Source: Ustulina deusta (taxonomy: Eukaryota; Ascomycota; Sordariomycetes; Xylariales; Xylariaceae). Taken from it: 64,000 bases of DNA. The DNA lies in assembly GCA_023159155.1 (NCBI GenBank), contig JAJNNX010000011.1:124001-188000 (forward strand). Direction: 5' to 3'. Of this stretch, positions 35,912-47,829 are shown in pieces (position 1 is the stretch's first letter; each line of letters opens with the position of its first letter). The position numbers and the translations under genes are program-made. Under the pieces are notes generated by a model. It had not been told where the DNA came from. It saw only the letters and a list, made by a program, of their open reading frames with translations, and did no database searches.

Positions 35912-38900
35912 TAAGCCCGGTTTCGAACCATAACCTACCCATACGCTCTGCTACTGTCTTGGCTGTGCGTCGAGTCAACGGCGTCTGGTGTCGAGAGAAG
36001 GTGACGCTTGTACCATATGTTGTACGTATATTGCTCTCACCAACCTGCATGGAAAGGAGTTTTTGGTTGGGTGGAAAAGATTCACACGATTTATCACTAC
36101 TCTTACATGCCCGGTTTGGCAGAACTCGAGGATTGAGGGGGCATTTTTGCAAGATGTCAGATATGATGCGATCAACGTCTTGAATCACACCCTCCTCCTC
36201 CATCAGCTGCTTGGAATGATAATAGCCGCTAGATATTCTATTGTTAAGAATTGGAACATGCCCTGTCTGCGAGTATACATTCAACCAACCCAAGCTGTTC
36301 CGCGAATGGATCGACTTGTTGCATTTCGCAAGATCGTCTATAGGTATGCCGAGAACCGCGTAACTATGGTTACCATCAGTGTTGAGATGAATTCAGCGTT
36401 GCGCACTCTATCATTAATCTAGAAGCCTTGTTTCTCTTGCCTTTTCGCAACAGTTGCCTCTTCTCTCTGCTTATGCTCACCATCAATACGCAACTTCCTC
36501 ACAATAATGAAGCGATTTCTCTACCGTATATCCGAAGCTTGAACGTGATCCTTGCCAAATAAAAATTGAAGGAATGCCCCTCACTGCGGTCTATCTCAAC
36601 AGATCGCAGAATCATTTGTAGTACACTACCATATTTCCCCATATTTTTCACTAGAGGCTATACTACAATATAAGCACTAGTAACGCCGTGTCAACGTAGA
36701 AACTCGATATATGTTCTGAAACTGGTTGCATCAATCGATAGATACCTGTTCCAATATACCTCGTGGCTGTGTTGCTACGAATACTTCAGCTGCTTTTATA
36801 TCAAAAGCTAGTCATCGGCTTATGAGAAACAAACCCATTATACCACCGTATCTATTCAGTCTCTTCGCAAGAATACTTAGTCCCAAACTCCTTCTGAGCA
36901 GCACAAGAAAACGCTAGGGTAAAAATGCTAGAATTGCCATACACGCTGCCGTTCACGCACCTCAGATGCATATCATCGATTGTGACCTCCCCCCACCATC
37001 AAGGTTGCACCTGTTTGCCAGTAAATGCTTCATAAACGAAGGCAGCGGACGCCCTCCCGTCCTCCCCACTTTGCGCGACTGATGTTCTCGCCAACAAAGT
37101 CAGCCAGTCGGCCTCTCCACGGTCTAGTTCTCGGCATATCGACGTTTCCGTCTCGCGGGGCACGACAGCTTGCACAACGGCGGGAGTTCCGTGGGCGGCG
37201 ATGCCGGAACTACTACTACCTATTACTGCCTACTAAGAAGTGCCCCGCACCCTGCACGCCTTTCGGACTCGTGTGATGGGCTGTTTTCTCGATTTTCGGA
37301 CCTTTGAAACACGACGGTAGTGTACGATGTGAGGATATTGCGATATTATGTCAGCAAAGCTCTCTGTGGAGGTGAGGTAGGTACTTAGGTAGTGTACACT
37401 CCCTACCTCTGCGACGTTGGCCGATGTTCTTGGCGTAAGCTGGTACCTACCTAACTACACTAGACTAGGTATTGAAGGTCAGGGCAACAGCCGAGCATCC
37501 CATCATCCACTTATACAAAATCCTTTATTACTGTTGGGGGAGTGTGTGTGCGTACTATTTTAGTGTAAAAGCAGAAGCAACAGGAAAACTACACTAGAAG
37601 GTCTACAGAATAAATAGGGTCGGAATGGAAATAAAACAACCATCTCTTCATCTTATTGTCTGCCTATACTGAAGATAATTGCAATGGCATCAGATTGGCA
37701 TGCATACTTGCCCAGGACTATGCATATGTAGTTTTGCAAATCTTCTTGCGTTCCAGTGTCCAGTGTCCAATGTCCTGGAATTGTTCCGACAACGGACTAA
37801 GAAAAAAAGGAGGAATTCTCTTCCCCTTTAATAGATTGCCTATTGCTAGGTCCTCCTTACAATTCTGTACTCCCGTACCACGAGTCATTTGGCCATTGAG
37901 TGTGCGTGTACTGTACTGTGCACTAAAAACATAGGTATGCACCTAATTGTCTTCACCCTACCTCTAGGTATTTTCATTCTACCTATTCCTACCTCCACGT
38001 TTACTACCTCCCAATACAACACAAACATTGTGACTTATCAGTTAAAGTATCTAGTAGTATAAGAATGAACTGCCTTCCACACCTACTGTATTGTTGCAGC
38101 TACCAGTAAGGCATTGGGATTTTCAAATCATGTTTTGACCCTGTCAGAAATGCCAGAATGACAGGGGATGGGTCACGATACATACCCGCCTGGTCGGATA
38201 TCCGGCTTCTGATGCGACGTAGGTCTGCCCGCATTCAGTTGAAGATCAGTGCGACGTTGAGATGGCTGGGAGAATTTGGACTTGGCATGCTATGATTGGA
38301 GCAAGAAGGATAACAAGACCACCTCAGCTGGGCAGTGTGCAATATACATATTTACAGTATCAACATAGTATGTGGCTTTTGGGCATCAAATGTAGGCACT
38401 TCGGTATTCTGTTGTTGCAACATCCCATCCTGTGGTGTACTGCAGTAGAGGGCGCAGCTCCCTTTTCTCTTCACATGCTCTGTAAGTCTGTGACTGGCAT
38501 TTGACAGAATTGCACCGACTACATGTATGTACACTAGGAGGAGGGAATAGGGATCGGGTCCGAATGTACACGATAAATGAAACCTGGAGTAAATAAAAAG
38601 GCTACGCAGTGGATTGAGTACTACACTATGTCTAAAATACCTACCTACACTACTACAGTCGGAACGCCAAGATGAAGAGTTAAGTCGAAACGATGGAGGA
38701 CGGATGTAGCCTTATTGGGACTGACATGGATACCTATTGGTTCCTATTACCACTGTGCGCTCAATGGAGGATATGCGAGTGCAGCACAGTGAAGAAGCTA
38801 ATAGAGCACGGTCTATTACAACAGCTAAACAGGGGAGTCCTAGTGTTGAAAAACGTGGACAAATGTACCATCACGGGTGAATGTGGCTGTGCATTATGCG

Positions 38901-39685
38901 CTGTAATTGACATTTCAGCAATACGACCCTCCTATGGACACTCAGTCAGCAGGCAAGTGTACTTACAGCGCAGTAGGTACCTACTATGTAGGTTGGGAGA
39001 GGTATGTAGTGTAACACACATTACCTTAGGTACATGTAGGTACTGCATTGTGTAGTGCAAGCATTGCCCGTCCGCAGCGGCAGAACCGAATTTTGGCAGT
39101 CTTGGTTACTCTCGTTGTTCGCTATAGGCAGGTGTACCTCATGCCTCATGGCGTATGTAAGTATCTGGCAGCGGCCGACCCATCACGGACCAAACTGTGA
39201 CCCTGCCCAGCCAGCCCAGCCAAGCCCAGCCGGCCTGAACCCAGCCGTGCCAACTTCCTCAGTCCCACACAAACAACGTCCAGCTCTTCACTCTCCTTCA
39301 CCCATTCCCACGCATTGACAAGTCGACCTCCCCTATCTTTTAGTCCCCTCCTCCCATCCCGTACCTGAGCTCAACCAACCGGTCGGCGATACTCTACACT
39401 AACTCAACGGGAAACGGCAGCACCCTCACAGCAACAGAATCCTCGACATAGCAGATTAACTTGTACAAAGAGTAGTGACTTAGCCGCATTGCCGCCCGCG
39501 TAAATCAACACATGCTTACCTAACGGATCAACCCGCTCTTCTCGTACCGCACGACCGCTCGGTGCTGCGTCGTGTCGTGCACCGCCGTGGACGCTCCCGT
39601 CGCCCCTTTTCCTGCTGCCCAGCCACGCATAGCGACGGATGACGACGCGACAACCCCCATTTCCCATCTCCAGCGGGATCCACGC
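35912..39685. other. 3.8-kb gene-free interval before PIP5K
   Basis: Despite several short frames, nothing shows a domain or splice structure. TACCTAC/GTAGGTA motifs cluster at 37375-37465, 37950-38000, 38640-38655 and 38975-39050, and a CCAGCC repeat lies at about 39204-39232. The interval probably includes a long PIP5K 5' regulatory and leader region; a noncoding RNA cannot be excluded. Confidence 0.45.
39204..39232. repeat. CCCAGCC-type short tandem repeat
   Basis: Imperfect copies of CCCAGC(C/A) about 450 bp upstream of the PIP5K start. Confidence 0.7.
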
Positions 39686-42664
39686 ATGCCGACGATGCCC
39701 TCTTTCGTGACCGACGAGAACTCTCCCATCTACGCCCCCAGCGCTGGCATCGTCCGTCTCGACCACCACCCGGCCCAAGACCATCACTTCTCCCCCAAGC
39801 TGGTCCACGGCCTCGACAAACCAATCCCGCCGCCACTGCCCACGCCAATTGACCACTGCAGGGAGACCTTCGATGACAACGCCTCGACGCTGTCGACCCA
39901 GAGCTCCGAGCCACGATCGCGGATGAATGGGGACGGGCCGCCCCAATCGACCATGACCTCGTTGCCCAATGGCCAACCACATCAGCTCCCTGACGGCCTG
40001 GGCCCGAGCCCCGGTGAGACCGACCACAACGCTGTCATGGCCATGAAAGGGCGCTCCGGCACAGGGGTCCCGTTCGATTCTCGTCAACCAGCAACAGCAG
40101 CGAATGGCATGCCTGCACGACCCAACGGGCCTCGCCAGGATACGTCCGAGTCGTACCACAGACAAGGCTCGTGGGAGTCGTCTGCCAGACCGTCCATGCA
40201 ACAGTCGCTCACAGAATCTAATCGAAAGTCCTTGGTCAATGTTGACGCCTCACAGATGGAACGTACCTACACCGGCTCTGTGAACCGCCCCTCTTCTGAA
40301 ACAGTGTATGGAATCCATGGCCAGACAAATGCTTCAACTTCAGCCGCTGCCCAAGACAGATCTCAAGCCTCTGAGCCACAACGCTTGTCTTCACCCGCCA
40401 GCTTTGCTCATCCCGCATCCTCCTCGACACCGGCACTACATTCGACGACGGCCAGTGTTCTCAAGCAGCGACATACTCTCGAAGTGCCCAAGCCTCAGAC
40501 CGGTAGGGCTTCGAGAGACAGCAACGAAACAGCCTACGCAAGTGGCCGCTTTTCTCCTTCGCCAGCAGGGCCGTCGATGCGGAGAGGCTCCCTCAGCCTG
40601 GGAAGAAGAAATACTCGTTCCATATACTCCGATGTACACCGCGACGAGGTCGTTCCAGACGAAGATGCCCTGCGGTGGGCCGAAGCATACCGACAGAAGC
40701 GCGCCAAGAAGAAGAAGAGGGAGGAGGAAGATGACGATCGGGTTTTGGTAGGAACCAAAGTCGACGAAAACCACGCCAATTACACCACTGCCTACAACAT
40801 GTTGACAGGCATCCGTGTTTCTGTCTCCCGTACCAATGCAAAACTAGATCGACCCCTGACTGACGACGACTTCGAAGCTAAGCAGAAATCGACGTTTGAT
40901 ATGTATGTTGCTTCTCTCCCCACACATTGATCAGCCCGCTCGTTTCGTGTTACTGATGCCAGACAGCGCGGGGAACGAACTAGTGCCTTCAGCAAAATAT
41001 GACTTCAAATTCAAGGATTATGCGCCTTGGGTTTTCCGACATCTTCGTGCCCTTTTCAGGCTGGACCCTGCCGATTATCTAATATCACTCACTAACAAGT
41101 ATATTCTATCCGAACTTGGATCCCCTGGGAAGAGTGGTAGCTTCTTCTACTTCTCACGGGACTACAAGTATATCATCAAAACCATCCATCACGGCGAACA
41201 CAAGTTTCTGCGTAAGATTTTGAAAGACTACTACAACCACGTCATAGATAACCCCAACACGCTTCTCTCCCAGTTCTACGGACTTCATCGGGTCAAGATG
41301 CCTTATGGCAAGAAGATTCATTTCGTCGTGATGAACAACCTGTTTCCACCCCACAAAGATATTCACACCACTTTCGATCTCAAGGGCTCGACGATCGGCA
41401 GAGACTATAAGGAGGAGGATTTAGAGAAGAACCCGCGAGCCACATTGAAAGATCTCAACTGGCTCCGTCGGAAGCGACACCTGGAGCTAGGGCTTCAGAG
41501 AAGGCAGTTATTTTTACAGCAGCTCCAGAGCGACGTCAAGCTTCTGCAGAAATTGAAGATCATGGACTACTCTCTGTTGATTGGTATGCACGATCTACAA
41601 AAGGGGAATGGGGAGAATTTGCGTGACAAGACCCTCCAAGTCTTCAACCCCGGCGGTGGAGGACAGACGGAGGATGGTCCTGATCCCAGTCAAGTCCTCA
41701 TGCGAACGCCCTCTAAGCTAGAGAGCGCGCGCAAGGCCAGGGAGCTACGGCAGATGGTGAAAGCCGAGAGACCCGTACCGATGCGCCAGACCACCGACAG
41801 AATGCCAGATGAATTAGCCGAAGGTCATAGCCGAGGTGGTCTCTTCTACAACGATGATGGTGGTTTACGGGCAACGCACGAGGATAATACCCCCGGTGAG
41901 GAAGTGTATTACCTCGGTGTGATCGACTGCTTGACCCATGTAAGTCTGCTACTTTGGAAGCACGTGCCCCTGAGAGATGACATACTGACTTGTTCCGGTA
42001 GTATGGCATGATAAAGAAGCTTGAGCACTTTTGGAAGGGCCTGTCAAATGACCGTACCCAAATCTCTGCTCTGCCGCCCGATGAATATGGTGATCGATTC
42101 TTGAAGTTTATGTCTGGAATCACCATGTCGCCAGAGGAGGCTGCTCGGGAGCAGAGCGATCGAGCAGCTGCGGCAGCAGTCGCAATACCGTCGGCAGTCG
42201 AAGGGCAGCACCTTCCGCCCATGCCCACGTATTTGCCCCCTGCTCCACCAGAGATGAGGAGCCCTACATCACCCGAACCCAACCCGACCGTAGAAAAAGC
42301 CTTTAGATTGGCAACGATGAGGGGGAAGGATATTGCTGAGGAGGATGAGGTGCCTGAAAGGAAGATAACGACGTCTGTTGCGCCACCTACGGGGAGAACG
42401 AACTCGCACACTGTCTTACCTGTAGTTGAGGAATCTGCAGAGGCAGCATCATTAGGCGGACGGAGCCAACGCGAGAGCACCACCGAACATAGGCCATTCA
42501 CTCCCTCGCCCAGGGAGAGGCAAGATGGCTTCACAGATCTGGGTCCTCATGGGATCGGCGGAAGAGGTCCTCCAACGCCACCAAAGACAAGTTATATCGA
42601 GCCCGTGAAAGCTCGCGTCAGTCGCGAAGACCTAGACAAAGCACTACCCCCGCTCCCGGCATGA
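39686..42664 (+). CDS. mss4: Phosphatidylinositol-4-phosphate 5-kinase (MSS4/Its3 type)
   Basis: An essential lipid kinase of about 950 aa that makes PI(4,5)P2 at the plasma membrane, controlling actin, endocytosis and cell-wall signalling. Exons: 39686-40902, 40967-41939, 42002-42664. The first 380 residues are Ser/Pro-rich and disordered. A basic Arg/Lys patch (RQKRAKKKKREEEDDD) precedes the kinase domain. Kinase motifs in order are the glycine loop GKSGSFFYFS (about 460), lysine in YIIKTI (about 477), FDLKGSTIGR (about 541), catalytic MDYSLLIGMHD (about 605) and the activation-loop segment VYYLGVIDCLTHYG spanning the second splice. A Pro-rich C-tail of about 190 residues follows. The start at 39686 is the first ATG; an open frame continues upstream without ATG, so a further 5' exon is possible. 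Confidence 0.95.
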
Positions 42665-43454
42665 GTGGGCCTAGCAAAGGCATCGGTGATCCGAGAACGA
42701 TGCCGAAATTTGTGGAAGGATGAGGAGACGGGACCCTGACAGATGATACTAATGCACATAGAATATGGTGGTTGATGGTGACACCCCTGGCTCGCAGGGA
42801 TCTGGACCGGAGGCACGTTTTGGTATTTTGACATTGAATTGATAGAACGGGGGACGCCAGCGCAAATGAACCGAGAGAACTCGACCACATCAAGTCTCGG
42901 TAATCAGCCCCTGGCTACTGTAGCCCGTATATACCGTATAAGAGGGGAGAGGGCTTTGCATGTTGTGTTGAAGATCCAAGGGGACAGAATATTTTTCGTC
43001 GATATCCCTTTCCTCTCTCCCTTTCTCTTTTTTTTTCCGGTCCCCTTTGTTGTGTCTATTACAGCATGTTAATCAACTACTCAAGACATGATACCACTAA
43101 ACCAATTGCATACTATATATGAATTCAACGAAACGGTCACTTTGCTTCAAGTCATAATAGCTGCGACATGACGCGCGACTGTAGGACCGCCGTGTTTGCC
43201 TTGTCTTACCTGTCATCTGTAGGAACACACCAACCACCACCCTGCAGCCATGTTGGAATCCCATAACTCACTCAGGGCAATCAATGCATTGGACCAGGAT
43301 GACTAACGGGCCCCGCATGCGAAGCCAACATACGCAGCCAACTCACGCCTACTCTAACCATCACTATCCCGTTACGATCTCAAACCGAGCATGCTTTTCT
43401 TTCCTTAACTTGGTCCCATTTATTCAACGCTTCACTACTCTGCTGCCGTTTGCA
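42665..43454. other. Spacer between PIP5K and DPP III remnant
   Basis: No supported gene. Contains the PIP5K 3' flank and what was probably the promoter of the decayed peptidase gene. Confidence 0.4.
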
Positions 43455-45197
43455 ATGGCGCTTCAAGGAGTGCAGGTCTTCCGACTCGATGTTAAGGCGC
43501 AGTTCGAATACCTCACGGCGAGTGAAAAACGATACGCGCACCACATGGCTCGGTAGGCAAGAAACTAACACGGATGCTTAGTACATTTGTTGACTGTTTT
43601 GGAGGGCTGCCTGGTTTGGAGCAAGAATTATTCCGCGTCAGGTTTCACCAGAGTCGTTGGCCATTTACGACTTCATCCTCGAACTCTATCGCACCTGTTC
43701 GGGCGATTGGGATGCCCTCATCGAACCAGGCGTCACCGGCGAGGATCTTCACGACTTCCTGACATATGCTGCCACGTTTCTATCAAATGTTGGCAACTAC
43801 TTTGTGCGTCACAAGTTCTTCGCGCGGAGTAGGTCGATGCTAATATACGCAGGGCTCCGGAGACCAGAAGTTCGTGCCTACTGTGGATGCTAGTGTCCTC
43901 CAACATCTTGCGGCTCGGGCCGCAAACTTTACGAAGAGATGGCATCGTCTATCTACGCAGTGCCTCCTTTCAGCCTGGGCTATCGGGGCGAAGCTACCCA
44001 GAGTAGTTACTATCCCGGAAGCAAGATTACAAAGCAGGAAGTGAGCATTGTGTCTAAGACTCTGGAGCAAAATTCAGTCTTTCCGGAGAACACGAGGATT
44101 CGGAAATCTGACAACAGCACCGACTTCGAGGTCCTCATTGCTTCTGTCGAGAGTGGCGACGTAACTCGGACTTTCCCTCTCGTGGGCAGAAAGGGATCCG
44201 TCAGACTTGTGCGAGGAGATCATTCATCCGAGCTGAAAAAGATATGCAAGGAGCTCTCAGAAGCGATCAAGTATACAGCAAACGACCTACAAAGGCACTT
44301 TCTTCGCGCTTATATCGAGAGTTTCCAGACCGGCAGCCTCGACACGTACCGTGAATCTCAACGGATTTGGGTCCGGGACAAAGGCGCCGACGATTGAGAA
44401 CATATTTGGGTTTGTAGAACCATACCGTGATCCACACGGAATACGATCTGAGTTTGAAGGTCTTGTAGCTATTGCCAACCAGAAGGAAACTGAGCTCCTT
44501 GCCACGCTGGTCGAGAATTCGGCCAAGTTCATCCGTCGGTTACCGTGGGCGACCCCAGAAAACGATGTGAACTGACGCGTTTTTATTGATAGTGACCTAT
44601 AATTTATATCAGCAACTAGGAGTCGATGGATTACGAGGCCTTTCAAACTTCAATGTCGAAAGTGGGGTAAGCTTTTGCACAACAGCGAAAATATACACGC
44701 GTCCATTATCGTTGCATCTATATAGATATTCACTAACCGCTACTGCGTAGAAATGGGGTCAAGCCCATAGTCGAGTAAGCCCTGCCACACAATGCTTGGA
44801 TCGTTTTGACATGCTGATGTTATGGCAGGCTCACTTTGCGATCCTCAAATGTCTGGTTGCTGACGGCGACGGTGTCATAACCGTGACGCACAACAAGCAA
44901 GCACAAAGCCTAACAGTGCGGGTTGACCGGTTGAAGATTAGGACACATGGAAAGCCCGCACTTGGCAAGATGCTCCTACAACTGCATATGTATCGGTGCA
45001 TAGCCGACGTAGAAGGCTGCCGTGCCTACTACGAGGTGCTCTCCAAGCTTGACAACCAACATGTCGAATGGCGGCAGACGGTACTGGCGAACAAACCGCC
45101 ACCACTAGTATTCGCACATGCAAACACGTTTCTGGACGGGGATACTGTTACGCTCAAAGAGTACGAGCCGACTATTGAGGGGCTCATTGAAAGTTAG
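43455..45197 (+). pseudogene. Dipeptidyl-peptidase III (M49) pseudogene lacking the catalytic centre
   Basis: Both ends of a DPP III gene are present but its middle is missing. The N-terminal part starts at 43455 (GVQVFRLDVKAQFEYL) and runs across two normal introns (43553-43604 and 43804-43852). It includes RQVSPESLAIYDFILELYR, FLSNVGNYF-GSGDQKF, IYAVPPFSLGYRG, FPENTRIRKS and GFVEPYRDPHG. Two frameshifts break it, near 43922 and near 44385. It ends around ATPENDV at 44573. After only about 40 bp the sequence resumes with a C-terminal segment (GLRGLSNFNVESG, then KWGQAHSR, then AHFAILKCLV), again with two plausible introns, ending at 45197. The HELLGH zinc motif and the second glutamate motif (EECRAE type) that should lie between are absent, so an intact enzyme cannot be made. 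Introns are preserved, so it is not a retrocopy. Confidence 0.88.
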
Positions 45198-45251
45198 GTC
45201 GAGCGTAAAGTGTAATGAGGCACAAGTGCACTTCCCTTTTCATTGGCAATC

Positions 45252-45809
45252 TCAATCGCCGTTACCGCTATGTCGCACTTGGTCGACATATTGGAGAATT
45301 TGAAATAAAGTCTGAATAAGAACAAGCAAGAGGCCGACCGAGCCAAAAACTATGGCACTCCAAGACGCCAACCAGGCGGGAGAGTCACGTCTGTCCTCCC
45401 ACAATCGCCGGAGCGAACGGGGCTTCTTGCTGGATGCGTAACCGCTCAGCTGAGCGGTTCTACCTCGAAGCTGAGGAAATTGAATGGCCGAGTCGTACTC
45501 CTCCCGTTCGGCCGGCATGAAAGGGCATTTGAACAGCTTTCTGCCGCAAATTTCGGCGAGGCTTTGGTCCTGCCCATGTTTCGGTACGGAAGCGAACGGT
45601 CGTAGCTTTCGAAAAGAAAAAAATTTCCTTGATCTCTTGTTCTGCCCGAATATCACACGGTAAGACAGTAGGATTTCCCCAAGTAGCCCATTCACGTCCT
45701 CCTCATTTGCCCATGGCAACGGCCCATTTTTCTCCAGCTGCTTGTTGGTTCTTTGAGCATGCGGCTTGCAGTCCGTTGTTATCCGGCCAATGAGGTTGAG
45801 CAAGACCAC
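45252..45809 (-). pseudogene. C-terminal fragment of a fungal single-pass membrane protein
   Basis: A 186-codon minus-strand frame without a convincing start codon (it opens at a GTG). It carries LPWANEEDVNGLLGEILLSYR and VIFGQNKRSRKFF, then a basic region, and ends with one transmembrane helix (SAIVFGSVGLLLVLIQTLF). The LLGEILLSYRVIFGQ...RRLWEDRRD...helix order is the C-terminal end of a family of larger uncharacterised fungal proteins that I recognise by pattern only. The N-terminal part is not visible upstream, so I read it as a truncated copy. It sits tail-to-tail with the DPP III remnant, 54 bp apart. Confidence 0.55.
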
Positions 45810-46100
45810 CCGAGGCTGGGATTAGTCTCTGCATCCGATGTAATGCGGTGCATACCGGGAACGACGCAAGAGGCTTATTGTAGAGAAGCGGGCGGCAATG
45901 CGTAGCTCATGCGGGGTTCAGGACCCCTGGAAGAGCGGTAAATACGTGAGAATGTATGTATGTAACCGTCAAGTTTCAAAGCCTCGAAGCGCTAGCTCCT
46001 GAACGAACACCTCCCGTGAAAGAGTCAAGCTACGTAAGATGGCAAAGGAGTGGGTATCCCGTCCGGCCTTGAGTTCATCAGAACGACGCGCTAATACCCC

Positions 46101-47489
46101 CTGGCCAGTCGAGCTTCCAGTCCGCTGTGGCATCGAGCCCTGGAGCAGTATCGTTTAGAGCTGCAAGGCGTTGAGAACTACCAGGCAATCCCGAAAGTCG
46201 GCTCTCTTGAGGAGCTCATCGGGTCATTCGCCCAAATCCGGGCCACGACACCCGGAGGCTACGCTGGTATCAACTCGCTCAATAGACTCGCTCCCAAGCT
46301 CAAGTTTGTGGGGGTTCCCTGATCACTCGAAGGTCGATATTGGTCATCAGATCTCAGCATGGGGGCGATGTGAAAAGTGTCTACCTCACGTTAGGCACCT
46401 CGTCGAACTTGTCAAAAGGCACCCAAAAGACGTTGCACACATCACAAGCGATCAATCGAAGTATGCAGACCTCCTCATTAGATGTAGCTGGTAAGATCGC
46501 CATGTCCCCTCCCCGCGAAAGCTAATGTTCATCATTGTAGGCACTTGTACGAACGGGAGATGTACATCATCGCCAGAGGAATGGTTGAGCAAGCAATTAG
46601 CGCCATCAACGAAACTAATTCCCTAGGTTACGCAAGCGCCATTGATCTTTGCGGCCTCATTGACTTAGACCTAAGCCAAGCTGCTCGCGCACTTGGGTAC
46701 TTTACGCGTGCCCTTGAGATTCGCAAGTCCGAGCTTGGAAGCGAGGGTCCTTTCATTGCGTATAGCCTCAATAATATCGCCCTAGCGTGCTCCGAAATGG
46801 GGGCGCTGAAGCTCGCCCACACAGCACACCAAGAGGCAATCAGCCTTCGGCTCAAGGCGAATAGCGATAGGATTGGGAACTCTTATAGTAACATGTCTAG
46901 TCTACTTCTTCGCTTGGACCGCCCCGATGAGGCCGAGAAAATGCTGGCAAGATGTCCATCTTTGAAAGAGTTTACCGATGAGACCTTTATCAACACTGGC
47001 AATCCCCGGTTTTTAGGTGACATGGTCCTGCTATCCCGCATCCGTCGCGCGCAGGGCCGGAAGCCGGAAGCATTGCGTCTGGCCTCGAAAGCGCTGGCGT
47101 TTCGTCGGAAGTTGCTGGGCAACCGACTGAAGACTTGCGATTCACAATATGATGTTGCCTTCATGCTCTTGGACGAAGATCATGTGAGCTCAGCCACGTA
47201 AGTGCACTAATTGCAAGGCATCCCACACGCCTCGCTCACTCGAACCACTTGTAGACAACTGCTTGAGGAAATCGTCAGCATCTCAGAGACTTTCGTTGAG
47301 GGCGAGGGACAACGAGCTCGAGCCTTGTATAAACTCTCTGAGATCCACGCACAGATGGGCCGGTAGAAGGAGATCGACGCGTGCAGAGACAAGGCACTTA
47401 CGCTATTGGCTAATTTGAAGCCAGAGCTCAAGGCCGCACCGTTTGAAGAAGCTAATTTTTCCAAGCTCTGCCTCTGGATGCTGTGGTAG
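46101..47489 (+). pseudogene. TPR protein gene with central deletion (STAND/NLR-like remnant)
   Basis: The plus strand carries two parts of a fungal protein. The first (46101-46319) reads PLWHRALEQYRLEL and AIPKVGSLEELIGSFAQIR, ending KLKFVG, and stops at a TGA. This resembles the N-terminal module found before the NTPase of some fungal STAND proteins. The next frame continues after about 46310 with WGRCEKCLPHVRHLVELV and, across introns 46491-46540 and 47198-47254, with at least three tetratricopeptide-like repeats (RALGYFTRALEIRKSELG, SLNNIALACSEMGALKLA). A TAG at 47364 interrupts the last part, which otherwise runs to 47489. An NTPase with Walker motifs should lie between the two parts; none is present. 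The change of frame exactly where the domain should start points to a deletion junction. The NLR assignment is inferred from architecture. Confidence 0.55.
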
Positions 47490-47829
47490 GGGATCGAGAT
47501 TCACATCGTACTGGTTTCCAGGCCCGGAGGCCATAATTACCCTTCGGGAATCGATATCTGCAGTACGCTTGATCAAGGGGGGCGAAGTGGATTGAGTCTA
47601 GTAATGGGCCGAAAAAGTCTCTCCCTAACCTCTCTGTTAGCTCAGCGAAAAATTCGTGTGTTATTGGACTTGACTCGAGTCTGCAAGAAATTCAACAGTT
47701 GGGATGGATTGGTGACTAGACATATTACTAAGCCCGCATAAACCCCTTCTCGGCAGTTTTCAATGAATTGTCTATTAACCAAGCCATCACAACGGCCAAA
47801 TGGTGGCAGCACCGTCGGGATCTCTCAAA

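Noticed and set aside
39404..40201. Long 265-codon minus-strand frame over the PIP5K N-terminal region
   Set aside because: It mirrors the low-complexity, GC-rich coding strand of PIP5K, and it has no domain of its own.
41713..42534. 273-codon minus-strand frame over the PIP5K C-terminal region
   Set aside because: Shadow of the Pro/Ser-rich kinase tail; no motif found.
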